Positions 1-6,980 of a stretch of 10,640 bases of DNA are shown piece by piece (within the stretch, counting starts at the first letter, position 1; every line of letters begins with the position of its first letter). The notes beneath the pieces are model-generated. The model worked only from the letters and a program-made list of their open reading frames with translations, did not search any database and was not told the DNA's origin. This DNA comes from an uncultured Erysipelotrichaceae bacterium (lineage in GTDB: Bacteria; Bacillota_I; Bacilli_A; Erysipelotrichales; Erysipelotrichaceae): positions 1 to 10,640 of the forward strand of contig CADBND010000249.1 of NCBI GenBank assembly GCA_902795875.1, read 5' to 3'. Both the position numbers and the translations under genes were made by a program.

Positions 1-997
1 GGATGATTCTGCCCGACATCGGGAAGGCCGAGATACCGGCTGCACCGATCATCGGATTGACCTTCTTCTTTAAGAAAAGGTTCAGGAATTTCGCAAACAG
101 GACACCGCCTGCCGTATCGAATACGAAAGCGAAAAGACCCATACCCAGGATCATCAACGTATCCGCCTTCAGGAAGTTCTCTGCCTGCATCTGCGAAGCG
201 ACGGTGATACCCAGCAATAAAGTGATCATATTTGCCATGGCACCCTGCGCCGTATCGGAAAGACCGTTCAGGACGCCACACTCCTTTAACAGATTGCCGA
301 ACATCAGGAAACCGACCAGTGAAACAGAAGCCGGAGAGATCAAACCGGCGATCACCGTGATGATGATCGGGAACAGGATCCTCGTGGTCTTGGAAACATC
401 CTTGGGCTCATAATCCATGCGGATCATCCTCTCCTTCCTGGTGGTAAGGAAACGGATGACCGGAGGCTGAATGATCGGGACCAGCGCCATATAGGAATAG
501 GCCGCCACCATGATCGGACCAAGATATGTTGAATGCAGTTTTTGCGCAACAACGATAGCCGTCGGGCCGTCTGCCGCACCGATCGTAGCGATCGAAGCCG
601 CATCATTGACCGGGAAAAACATCGAAGCCAGACAGAAAGTAAAGAAGATACCGAACTGTGCCGCCGCACCAAACATCATCAAAGACGGATTGGTCAATAA
701 CGGACCGAAATCACACATCGCACCGATGCCGATAAAAAGCAGCAGCGGGAACAGTTCATTCGCAATACCTGCCGTATATAAAGCGGACAAAGGTCCTTCC
801 TGGAAGATGCCGTTGATATACTGATCGACCGCACCCGAGAAAGGCAGATTGACCAGAATGGCACCGAAACCGATCGGCAACAGAAGCGAAGGCTCCATCT
901 CCCTGGCAATAGCCAGATAGATGAGGATCCCTCCTATCACCCACATCGTCACCTGCTGCCATGTCAGCAATAACAGATTCTCATATAAAAAACTCAT
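1..997 (-). CDS. oadB: Sodium-pumping decarboxylase beta subunit (OadB/GcdB/MmdB family), 3' end outside window
   Basis: Integral membrane subunit of biotin-dependent decarboxylases. It removes CO2 from carboxybiotin and couples this to Na+ export (family knowledge). Seen: 332 codons from ATG at 997 with no stop before the left edge; the protein opens MSFLYENLLLLTWQQVTMW and is almost entirely hydrophobic helices. The family signature GAADGPTAIVV is present (usually GGADGPTAI; it carries the essential Asp), as are AYSYMALVPIIQPP, the polar membrane motif GNLLKECGV, and GAAGISAFPMSGR at the edge. Known members are about 370-430 aa, so only the last tenth or so is missing. The start is fixed by a GGGGG Shine-Dalgarno 5-6 bases upstream that directly follows the birA stop; the gap to birA is 9 bases. 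It is the last visible gene of the pckA operon. The coupling ion is inferred to be Na+; assignment to oxaloacetate rather than an acyl-CoA substrate comes from the neighbouring carboxyltransferase. Confidence 0.95.
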   Translation of the reverse strand, partial: MSFLYENLLLLTWQQVTMWVIGGILIYLAIAREMEPSLLLPIGFGAILVNLPFSGAVDQYINGIFQEGPLSALYTAGIANELFPLLLFIGIGAMCDFGPLLTNPSLMMFGAAAQFGIFFTFCLASMFFPVNDAASIATIGAADGPTAIVVAQKLHSTYLGPIMVAAYSYMALVPIIQPPVIRFLTTRKERMIRMDYEPKDVSKTTRILFPIIITVIAGLISPASVSLVGFLMFGNLLKECGVLNGLSDTAQGAMANMITLLLGITVASQMQAENFLKADTLMILGMGLFAFVFDTAGGVLFAKFLNLFLKKKVNPMIGAAGISAFPMSGRII

Positions 998-1006
998 AGA
1001 TCCCCC

Positions 1007-1723
1007 TTAAATATGGAAAGTGACCTCATCACTGTCCAGACGCAAGAGTTCCTGCCCGTCTTTCACAAGCAGGGAACAATCCCTGTCGATACCGACCACA
1101 GAAACAAGTTTCCTCTGTTTCCCGATCGAAGCATATACGCTCTTGCCTTTCAGATAGTCGTATTTTTGAAACAGCGGATAAAGATCCTCTCCATCTTTCA
1201 GTTTTAAGATATTCTTCGATAATTCACAATAGACCTTTTCCTTGACCTCATCGATCGATATCCTCTTGCCCAGAAGCTGCAACATAGATACCGGCTCATG
1301 AAGAAAGTCTCCTTCAAAGCTCTCCTGATTCACGTTGAGACCGATGCCTACGATCAGACACTCGATCTTATAACGGCTCATAGATTCAAGTAAGATCCCG
1401 CAGATCTTCTTATCGCCTGCGTAGACATCATTCGGCCATTTTATGGACAGATCCTTCAGCCCATAGCCCTCCAAAACGGAAAGCACACTGTAGGCAGACA
1501 GCACAGACAGCACTTTGAATCTTTCAATGACCCTCTCATCCTTGATCAGGAGTGAGAACATCAAAGCCTGTCCCTTTTCACCATTCCATTTCCGGCCGCT
1601 TCTGCCTCTGCCGGCACTCTGATAATCCGCCCGGACGAACGTCATATCCTCAAGATCTTCGTAATGATCTTTCAGATAAACATTGGTGGAATCGATCTGT
1701 TCAAAGAAAAGTTCTTTCATCAT
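1007..1723 (-). CDS. birA: Biotin protein ligase, group I (no DNA-binding domain)
   Basis: Attaches biotin to the carrier lysine through biotinyl-AMP in the cytoplasm. Seen in 238 aa: STN at 12-14, the biotin/AMP loop GRGRSGRKW at 38-46, KWPND at 95-99, the conserved lysine in KKICGIL (about 106), and GIGLNVN at 126-132, followed by a small C-terminal SH3-like domain. The protein starts directly with the catalytic domain, so there is no N-terminal helix-turn-helix and it is probably not a biotin repressor. Its ATG overlaps the TGA of the biotin carrier gene (ATGA), which implies translational coupling; a second ATG follows at 1720. oadB starts 9 bases after its stop. Lying inside the decarboxylase operon, it probably serves the carrier encoded just upstream, though it may also be a general ligase. 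Identity is secure; the dedicated role is inference. Confidence 0.93.
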   Translation of the reverse strand: MMKELFFEQIDSTNVYLKDHYEDLEDMTFVRADYQSAGRGRSGRKWNGEKGQALMFSLLIKDERVIERFKVLSVLSAYSVLSVLEGYGLKDLSIKWPNDVYAGDKKICGILLESMSRYKIECLIVGIGLNVNQESFEGDFLHEPVSMLQLLGKRISIDEVKEKVYCELSKNILKLKDGEDLYPLFQKYDYLKGKSVYASIGKQRKLVSVVGIDRDCSLLVKDGQELLRLDSDEVTFHI

Positions 1724-2058
1724 TCAAGAACGATCAGAACGTCCTTGTTTCGCACATCGTCGCCATTAGAAACCAGGATCTGTTTGACCTTGCCGTCAAA
1801 CGCCGACTGGATCTCGTTTTCCAACTTCATCGCCTCGATGACCGCGACTGTCTGGCCCTTCTTGACACTGTCACCCACATTCACCTTCACGGAAAGGACC
1901 TTTCCGGCGATCGGTGCCAGGATGTCATTGGAACCTTCGCTCTTGACTTCCTTTTCAGCTTTCTTTATTGGAGCCTCGATATTCCCCTTGACCTCATCTA
2001 CCGCCTCGACTTCGACCTCGTAGACCTTGCCATTGACCTTTACTTTGTATACTTTCAT
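1720..2058 (-). CDS. Biotin carboxyl carrier subunit of the decarboxylase
   Basis: Carries CO2 on biotin from the carboxyltransferase to the membrane beta subunit. Seen: 112 aa with a short N-terminal part (1-25), a brief charged/Ala linker (about 26-45), and a biotinyl domain. The domain has the motif EAMKLENE with the biotinylated lysine at 78, 34 residues from the C-terminus, the usual spacing. It corresponds to the separate gamma/1.3S-type carriers of glutaconyl-CoA and methylmalonyl-CoA decarboxylases, or to the C-terminal domain of a fused OadA. The linker is much shorter than the long Pro/Ala linkers of many such carriers. ATG at 2058 directly abuts the TAA of the gamma subunit, with AGGAAGG inside the preceding gene's end as the likely ribosome site; its own stop overlaps birA by 4 bases. 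Confidence 0.95.
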   Translation of the reverse strand: MKVYKVKVNGKVYEVEVEAVDEVKGNIEAPIKKAEKEVKSEGSNDILAPIAGKVLSVKVNVGDSVKKGQTVAVIEAMKLENEIQSAFDGKVKQILVSNGDDVRNKDVLIVLE

Positions 2059-2316
2059 TTATCCGACCTTCCTTATACTAACGATCTGTACATTCTTTTT
2101 GAATTCATTCCGGCATTCGATCGCCGCAACCAAAGCCGCAACGGTCGCATCCTCATCACTCAGATCAAGCGGTGAAGCGCTTCTTTCCTCGACCTGTTCA
2201 GCTTTTGTTTCTTCTTTTTCTGCCTTATTATGCGGCCGCAGTTTCATGAACGCGACTAACGCAAGCGTATAGAACAGGATCGCAAAGATACCGGAATACT
2301 CACTTATGATACCCAT
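2059..2316 (-). CDS. oadG: Decarboxylase small membrane subunit (OadG/MmdD/GcdD-like gamma/delta)
   Basis: Small anchor subunit that holds the carboxyltransferase against the membrane beta subunit (family knowledge). Seen: 85 aa with one membrane helix at about residues 8-25 (YSGIFAILFYTLALVAFM), a charged linker rich in Glu and Lys (30-50), and the typical C-terminal block DEDATVAALVAAIECRN...VQIVSIRKV. The C-terminal block has no histidines, unlike the zinc-binding tail described for the Klebsiella gamma subunit, so it is closer to the MmdD/GcdD delta type. The start is certain: AGGAGG lies 7 bases upstream and overlaps the TAG of the carboxyltransferase gene. The next gene follows with no gap. 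Confidence 0.88.
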   Translation of the reverse strand: MGIISEYSGIFAILFYTLALVAFMKLRPHNKAEKEETKAEQVEERSASPLDLSDEDATVAALVAAIECRNEFKKNVQIVSIRKVG

Positions 2317-2323
2317 ACGTCAT

Positions 2324-2330
2324 CCTCCTA
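2324..2330 (-). promoter_or_regulatory. Shine-Dalgarno AGGAGG overlapping the oadA stop codon
   Basis: On the minus strand the TAG stop of the carboxyltransferase gene is part of CTAGGAGG, giving a full consensus ribosome site 7 bases before the ATG of the gamma subunit. The same device (TAGGAG) joins pckA to oadA at 3706-3711. Termination on one gene therefore places the ribosome on the next start. Confidence 0.85.
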
Positions 2331-3701
2331 GACAAACATCTCAAAACTGTCTTCTTCGACATCTTCGTGAGCATATTTCTTCTTCAGGAAATCACGTGCG
2401 ACATTCTCGAACAGTGCCAGGGAAAGCACATCCTCATCGCTTCTGGCGATATCGGCATACTTCTCTTTCAGCTTCTCAAATTCCGGTTCCAGCAGATCCG
2501 CCGGACGGCAGGTGATGACCTCGTCATCGCCGATGATCTTCTTCTTCACATCCTCATTGACGGCAGCCGGAGCCTTGCCATAACGTCCGTGGAGATAATC
2601 CTTGACCTCCTTGGCACACATCTTGTAACGCTCACCGCTGAGCACATTCAGTACAGCCTGTGTGCCCACCATCTGGGACATTGGTGTGACAAGCGGAGGA
2701 TAACCCAGATCCTTTCTCACATGCGGGATCTCTCTTAAGACTTCCTCGTATTTATCCATCGCACCCTGATCAGTCAGCTGTTTGATCATGTTCGAAAGCA
2801 TGCCGCCGGGTACCTGATAAGTCAGGATGTTCGGATTGACCTGCAGTGATTTGGGATTCAGCAGTCCGTTTCCGACATACTTGTTTACGACCTGCGTCAT
2901 CAGCGGTTCCGCCTTATGCAAGACATCCATATCCAGCTTCGGATCGTACTCGCTGCCTTTTAAGGCAACTGCCAGAGCCTGCGTGGAAGGCTGTGCTGTG
3001 CCGTTGGATAAGGGTGATAAAGAAGTATCCACGATATCCACACCGGCCTTGATCGCCGCCATATATGTCATCTCACAGACCCCTGCCGTGCAATGGGAAT
3101 GCAGCTCCAACGGGATCGAGATCTCTTTCTTGATCGCAGTGACCAACTTCGTCGCATCCTCCGGAAGCAAGACACCTGCCATATCCTTGATACATAAGGA
3201 ATCGGCACCCAGGCTTTCCACTTCTTTCGCAAGCTTTGTATAGTATTCGATCGTATGGACCGGTGAAGTCGTATAAGACAAAGCGATCTGACATTCACCG
3301 CCATATTTCTTTGTCGACTCAACTGCCTGCCTCAGATTGCGGATATCGTTCAAGGCATCAAAGACCCTGATGATATCGATACCGTTTTCGATCGACTTCT
3401 TGCAGAACATATCCACAACATCATCGGAATAATGGCGATAGCCCAATATGTTCTGACCTCTGAACAGCATCTGCAGCTTCGTCTTCTTGCAGACCTTGCG
3501 GACCTCCCTGAGCCTTTCCCAGGGATCCTCATTCAGAAAACGCATGGCGGCATCGAACGTCGCACCGCCCCACACTTCTATCGCGTGATAACCGGCATCA
3601 TCCAGTATCGCACAAAGATCGACGACCTCCTTTGTCGTCATCCTTGTCGCAAACAACGACTGATGACCGTCACGCACCGATGTTTCAACGAACCTGACCA
3701 T
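2328..3701 (-). CDS. oadA: Oxaloacetate decarboxylase carboxyltransferase subunit (OadA/PycB/5S type), no biotin domain
   Basis: Transfers the carboxyl group of oxaloacetate to biotin, releasing pyruvate (or the reverse). Seen in 457 aa: TIM-barrel domain with RDGHQS at 10-15 (metal-binding Asp11), GGATFD at 45-50, the lysine expected to be carbamylated in IKDMAG (Lys172), metal histidines in HSHCTAG (201 and 203), and DTSLSPLSNGTAQPST around 225-240. The C-terminal conserved domain includes SDEDVLSLALF near 421-431. It ends where a fused OadA (about 590 aa) would continue into its biotin domain; that domain is encoded separately two genes downstream. ATG at 3701 has TAGGAG 5-6 bases upstream and follows pckA by 7 bases. 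Alternatives are pyruvate carboxylase subunit B or transcarboxylase 5S; the adjacent gamma and beta membrane subunits favour the decarboxylase. A biotin carboxylase gene is not in the window. Confidence 0.92.
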   Translation of the reverse strand: MVRFVETSVRDGHQSLFATRMTTKEVVDLCAILDDAGYHAIEVWGGATFDAAMRFLNEDPWERLREVRKVCKKTKLQMLFRGQNILGYRHYSDDVVDMFCKKSIENGIDIIRVFDALNDIRNLRQAVESTKKYGGECQIALSYTTSPVHTIEYYTKLAKEVESLGADSLCIKDMAGVLLPEDATKLVTAIKKEISIPLELHSHCTAGVCEMTYMAAIKAGVDIVDTSLSPLSNGTAQPSTQALAVALKGSEYDPKLDMDVLHKAEPLMTQVVNKYVGNGLLNPKSLQVNPNILTYQVPGGMLSNMIKQLTDQGAMDKYEEVLREIPHVRKDLGYPPLVTPMSQMVGTQAVLNVLSGERYKMCAKEVKDYLHGRYGKAPAAVNEDVKKKIIGDDEVITCRPADLLEPEFEKLKEKYADIARSDEDVLSLALFENVARDFLKKKYAHEDVEEDSFEMFV

Positions 3702-3708
3702 ATTTCTC

Positions 3709-5310
3709 CTATAACTGCGGACCGGCCTTTACCAGCGCCTTACCCGCCTCATTCGTCTCATATTTCTTAAAGTTCTTTATGAACCTCTCTGCCAGATCCT
3801 TCGCCTTCACATCCCAGGCATGCGCAAACTCATAAGTATCGCGCGGATCCAGGATCTTCGGATCGACACCTTCCAGTTCCACCGGAACTTCGAAGTTGAA
3901 ATACGGGATCTTCTTGGTCTCACACTTGTCGATCGAACCGTTCAGGATCGCATCGATGATGCCTCTGGTATCCTTGATCGAAATACGCTTATGCGTACCG
4001 TTCCAGCCTGTATTCACCAGATAAGCCTTGGCACCGGACTGTTTCATCCTCTTGACCAGTTCTTTCGCATACTTGGTCGGATGCAGTTCCAGGAAAGCCT
4101 GACCGAAACAAGCCGAGAACGTCGGTGTCGGTTCCGTGATGCCTCTTTCCGTACCCGCAAGCTTGGCTGTAAAACCGGAAAGGAAATAGTATTGCGTCTG
4201 TTCCTCATCCAGAATGGAAACCGGAGGAAGTACACCGAACGCATCCGCCGAAAGGAAGATGACATTCTCTGCCGCCGGAGCCGAAGAGATCGGCTTCACG
4301 ATATTGTCAATATGATCGATCGGATAGGAAACACGCGTATTCTCGGTAACGGATTTGTCATGGAAATCGATCTTTCCGTTTTCATCCACCGTCACATTCT
4401 CCAGTAACGCATCTCTTCTTATCGCATTATAGATATCCGGTTCAGACTCCTTGTCTAAATCGATGACCTTGGCATAACAGCCGCCTTCCAGATTGAAGAC
4501 ACCGTTGTCATCCCAGCCGTGTTCATCATCACCCACCAGCAGTCTCTTGGGATCCGCCGACAAAGTCGTCTTGCCCGTACCGGAAAGACCGAAGAAAATT
4601 GCAGTATTCTTGCCTTGTTTGTCCGTATTGGCAGAACAGTGCATCGAAGCGATGCCCTTCAAAGGCAGATAGTAGTTCATCATCGAGAACATGCCCTTCT
4701 TCATCTCACCGCCATACCAGGTGTTGATGATGACCTGTTCCTTCGACGTGATGTCAAAAGCGATACAAGTCTCCGAATTGAGACCGAGTTCCTTATAATT
4801 CTCCACCTTCGCCTTGGAAGCACAGTAGACGACGAAATCCGGCTCGAAGTCCTTCAGTTCTTCCGCATTTGGCTTGATGAACATATTCCTCACAAAATGT
4901 GCCTGCCAGGCTACTTCCATAATGAAACGGACAGCCATACGCGTATCCTTATTGGCACCGCAGAAGGCATCCACGACAAACAGCCTCTTATTGGAAAGTT
5001 CCTTCCTTGCCAACTCCTTTACAGTCTCGAACGTCTCCTTTGACATCGGATGATTGTCGTTGGGATATTCCGGAGTCGTCCACCAAATCGTATCCTTCGA
5101 ATTCTCATCCACGACGATGTACTTGTCCTTAGGCGAACGGCCGGTATAGATACCCGTCATAACATTGACGGCACCGAGCTCCGTGAGCTGTCCCTTCTCA
5201 TAACCCTCAAGATCCTTCCTCATTTCCTCATTGAAAAGAAGATCGTAGTCCGGGTTGTAGACTACCTCTTTTACATTGCTGATATTATATTTCTGCAGAT
5301 CAATATTCAT
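3709..5310 (-). CDS. pckA: Phosphoenolpyruvate carboxykinase (ATP)
   Basis: Interconverts oxaloacetate + ATP and PEP + CO2 + ADP in the cytoplasm. Seen in 533 aa, normal length for the ATP-dependent family (E. coli 540): substrate-binding TGRSPKDKYIV at 56-66, the active-site segment YGGEMKKGMFSMMNYYLP at 199-216 with the metal-binding lysine, the kinase-1a P-loop GLSGTGKTTLSAD at 241-253, and DDEHGW at 261-266 binding metal and nucleotide. The P-loop marks the ATP type, not the GTP type. The ATG at 5310 is supported by AGGGGG about 10 bases upstream. It is the first gene of the operon, with a promoter 38-45 bases upstream and the oxaloacetate decarboxylase genes 7 bases downstream, so both enzymes share the oxaloacetate pool. 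The physiological direction cannot be read from sequence; the decarboxylase partner suggests PEP to oxaloacetate. Confidence 0.98.
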   Translation of the reverse strand: MNIDLQKYNISNVKEVVYNPDYDLLFNEEMRKDLEGYEKGQLTELGAVNVMTGIYTGRSPKDKYIVVDENSKDTIWWTTPEYPNDNHPMSKETFETVKELARKELSNKRLFVVDAFCGANKDTRMAVRFIMEVAWQAHFVRNMFIKPNAEELKDFEPDFVVYCASKAKVENYKELGLNSETCIAFDITSKEQVIINTWYGGEMKKGMFSMMNYYLPLKGIASMHCSANTDKQGKNTAIFFGLSGTGKTTLSADPKRLLVGDDEHGWDDNGVFNLEGGCYAKVIDLDKESEPDIYNAIRRDALLENVTVDENGKIDFHDKSVTENTRVSYPIDHIDNIVKPISSAPAAENVIFLSADAFGVLPPVSILDEEQTQYYFLSGFTAKLAGTERGITEPTPTFSACFGQAFLELHPTKYAKELVKRMKQSGAKAYLVNTGWNGTHKRISIKDTRGIIDAILNGSIDKCETKKIPYFNFEVPVELEGVDPKILDPRDTYEFAHAWDVKAKDLAERFIKNFKKYETNEAGKALVKAGPQL

Positions 5311-5324
5311 TCAGATCATACCCC

Positions 5325-5380
5325 CTGTTCTAAACAGCATTCCGTTACATTATAACACTATAAAAACGAAACAGCGTTCC
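5325..5380 (-). repeat. Direct repeat GGAAYGCTGTTT flanking the pckA promoter
   Basis: On the minus strand GGAACGCTGTTT (5369-5380) and GGAATGCTGTTT (5332-5343) match at 11 of 12 positions and are offset by 37 bases, one upstream of the -10 and one around the expected transcription start. The downstream copy is also part of an inverted repeat, CTGTTtagAACAG (5325-5337). The arrangement suggests a regulator binding site, but the regulator is unknown. Confidence 0.4.
5342..5357 (-). promoter_or_regulatory. Promoter of the pckA-oad operon (extended -10)
   Basis: Minus-strand TGTTATAAT gives a perfect -10 (TATAAT, 5349-5354) with the TGn extension (5355-5357). No good -35 hexamer sits 16-18 bases upstream (CGCTGT region), which fits an extended -10 promoter that may need an activator. 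Expected start of transcription is about 5342, leaving a leader of roughly 32 bases. It is the only plausible promoter seen between mgtE and pckA. Confidence 0.7.
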
Positions 5381-5438
5381 TAAGCATCCTCTATTCCACT
5401 GTTAAATGTAAAATCTCTATTCTTTTGAAAACATTTAC

Positions 5439-5463
5439 AAAAAGTACGATCCTGAGATCGTAC
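5439..5463 (-). terminator. Intrinsic terminator of mgtE
   Basis: A perfect 8-bp stem, GTACGATC / GATCGTAC (5444-5451 with 5456-5463), with a 4-base loop is followed on the minus strand by TTTTT (5439-5443). The stem begins 5 bases after the mgtE stop codon. Confidence 0.88.
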
Positions 5464-5468
5464 CTGTC

Positions 5469-6860
5469 TTACATATGCATCACATTCAGCAGCAGTATCC
5501 ACGCCAGCCCGTAATAGGAGACGACCGCGATCAGATCGTTGATCGTTGTAATGAACGGACCGGACGCCACCGCCGGATCGATATGGATCTTATCGAAAAT
5601 GATCGGAACGATCGTCCCCACAAGAGAAGATACCAGCATCGCGATCATCAAAGCGATCCCCACACAAGCCGACACCGCAAAAGAATACATGAGAGGATAA
5701 CCCTTCAAAAGGAAGATGTACAATCCGATGAACAGGAACGACGCCGCCCCCAGAAGCATGCCGTTGAATAATCCCACTCTGGCCTCCTTCAGGATCAGAC
5801 GGAGCTTGTCCTTGCCCGACACCTCCTCATCCATCAGGACACGGATCGTCACCGCCAAAGATTGTGTACCCACATTACCGGCCATATCCAGAACCAGCGA
5901 CTGGAAACAGACGATGATGGCGATCTCCTTTACGACACCCTCGAATATGCCGACAACTGCCGAAACGCCGATCCCCAGCACCAGTAACGCTGCCAGCCAG
6001 GGCAGACGCTTCTTCACTGAATCAAACAGTTTCTCATTGAGATCTTCTTGCGAAGACAGACCACCGAGTTTTGCGTAATCATCCGAGATCTCCTCATCGA
6101 CCGTCTCGATGATGTCTGTCGAAGTGATGACACCGAGAAGATGCTGATCCTTATCCAATACCGGCAAGGAGTTCTCCGAATAGTCTCTTATCTCCTCCAG
6201 GCAATCCGATATCTTGTCATGGTCATAGAGGACCGGATAGGAAGTGATGACCAACTCGTTGAACTTGTCCGTATCCCTTGCCTTGATCAGATCTCTGAGA
6301 TCAACGACACCGCAATATAAACCGTTTCCATCCACGACATACAGCATGTCGATATTGTCATTGTCCTCAGACTGCTTCACCAATTCCCGCATCGCCTGCT
6401 TGACGGTATAAAGGATATTGAGCTTGATGAAGTTGGTCGTCATCAGAGAACCCAGTTCATCCAGATCATAAGACTGAATGAGACGGATCTCCTCCTCGAC
6501 CTTGTTGTCCATCTTCTGAAGCAACTGCTCCTCAACAGAATCATCGACCTGTTCCAGAAGATCGACCGCATCGTCGGTATCCATCTCTTCGACGATCTTC
6601 GCCGCATCGGTAATATTCAGCTCAGCAATATAGGTATCGACATCATATTTCAGATAAGAAAAGACCTCGCCAGTCCTCTCCGGCCCGATGATGGAATACA
6701 GTCTTCTTCTCTCCTCCACACTCAATTGCGAAAGCGCATCGGCGATATCACTGTCATGATAATCCTCCAGAGCCAACCGCAAAGTATCCTCTTTATCGAT
6801 ACTTCTTATCAGATCAACGATCTCCTTTATGTTGTTGGACTGTTTCGTTTCAAAATCCAT
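5469..6860 (-). CDS. mgtE: Magnesium transporter MgtE
   Basis: Mg2+-selective channel/transporter in the cytoplasmic membrane, gated by cytosolic Mg2+. Seen in 463 aa: the N-terminal superhelical domain (about 1-130) with acidic helices such as EEMDTDDAVDLLEQV; a CBS pair (about 137-255, containing MLYVVDGNGLYCGVVDLRDL and SLPVLDKDQHLLGVITSTDI); a connecting helix; and a five-helix membrane domain from about 285. Membrane signatures are LDMAGNVGTQSLAV (about 324-337; usually GGNAGTQ) and DPAVASGPFITTIND at 428-442, with Asp442 in the position of the pore aspartate. The ATG at 6860 is the only possible start, since an in-frame TGA lies five codons upstream. The nearest purine-rich site, AAAGGG, is only one base from the ATG, which is unusual. 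It stands alone with its own terminator, a promoter near 6990 and a roughly 120-base leader. Confidence 0.97.
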   Translation of the reverse strand: MDFETKQSNNIKEIVDLIRSIDKEDTLRLALEDYHDSDIADALSQLSVEERRRLYSIIGPERTGEVFSYLKYDVDTYIAELNITDAAKIVEEMDTDDAVDLLEQVDDSVEEQLLQKMDNKVEEEIRLIQSYDLDELGSLMTTNFIKLNILYTVKQAMRELVKQSEDNDNIDMLYVVDGNGLYCGVVDLRDLIKARDTDKFNELVITSYPVLYDHDKISDCLEEIRDYSENSLPVLDKDQHLLGVITSTDIIETVDEEISDDYAKLGGLSSQEDLNEKLFDSVKKRLPWLAALLVLGIGVSAVVGIFEGVVKEIAIIVCFQSLVLDMAGNVGTQSLAVTIRVLMDEEVSGKDKLRLILKEARVGLFNGMLLGAASFLFIGLYIFLLKGYPLMYSFAVSACVGIALMIAMLVSSLVGTIVPIIFDKIHIDPAVASGPFITTINDLIAVVSYYGLAWILLLNVMHM

Positions 6861-6980
6861 ACCCTTTACGCATCACCGCTGAAGGTGATCTTCCTTTCTG
6901 GCCGATCCGTGACAGACATATAGTGGCCGCCGATATGTCCATAAACGAGAATACTTTCGTATTTCACGAAAGTATCCTTT
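6861..6980 (-). promoter_or_regulatory. Structured leader of mgtE, possible cis-regulatory RNA
   Basis: About 120 bases lie between the predicted transcription start and the mgtE ATG. On the minus strand three hairpins can be drawn: a 10-bp stem ATACTTTCGT / ACGAAAGTAT with a 5-base loop (6951-6975); a 7-bp stem GACATAT / ATATGTC (6915-6939) whose 11-base loop is GC-rich; and a 6-bp stem ATCACC / GGTGAT (6872-6889) ending 11 bases before the ATG. An AAAGGAAG sequence just 5' of the last hairpin would come near the ATG only if that hairpin forms; GAAG can instead pair with CTTC across it. I do not find the conserved blocks of the Mg2+ M-box. Regulation by this leader is inference. Confidence 0.4.

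Noticed and set aside
1552..2175. Long plus-strand open frame opposite birA, the biotin carrier and oadG
   Set aside because: It is antisense to three well-identified genes, has no ribosome site, and its composition is that of a shadow frame. The same holds for plus-strand frames at 3820-4407, 4519-5043 and 7186-7773.
2328..3701. Pyruvate carboxylase subunit B or transcarboxylase 5S as the identity of the carboxyltransferase
   Set aside because: The catalytic domain cannot separate these on sequence alone, but the operon has gamma and beta membrane subunits and no biotin carboxylase, which points to the decarboxylase.
5311..5319. Two-codon mini-ORF (ATG ATC TGA) directly before the pckA start
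   Set aside because: It lies one base after the G-run ribosome site, too close to be used, while the pckA ATG is at a workable distance; it is most likely chance.
5421..5433. CTTTTGAAAA-type palindrome upstream of pckA as a catabolite (cre) or Rex site
   Set aside because: It lacks the central CG of cre and the TTGTG...CACAA arms of Rex; a short AT-rich palindrome in an AT-rich spacer is expected by chance.
6861..6980. M-box magnesium riboswitch upstream of mgtE
   Set aside because: I looked for the conserved M-box blocks and the usual length of about 160 bases and did not find them; the leader is described only as structured.
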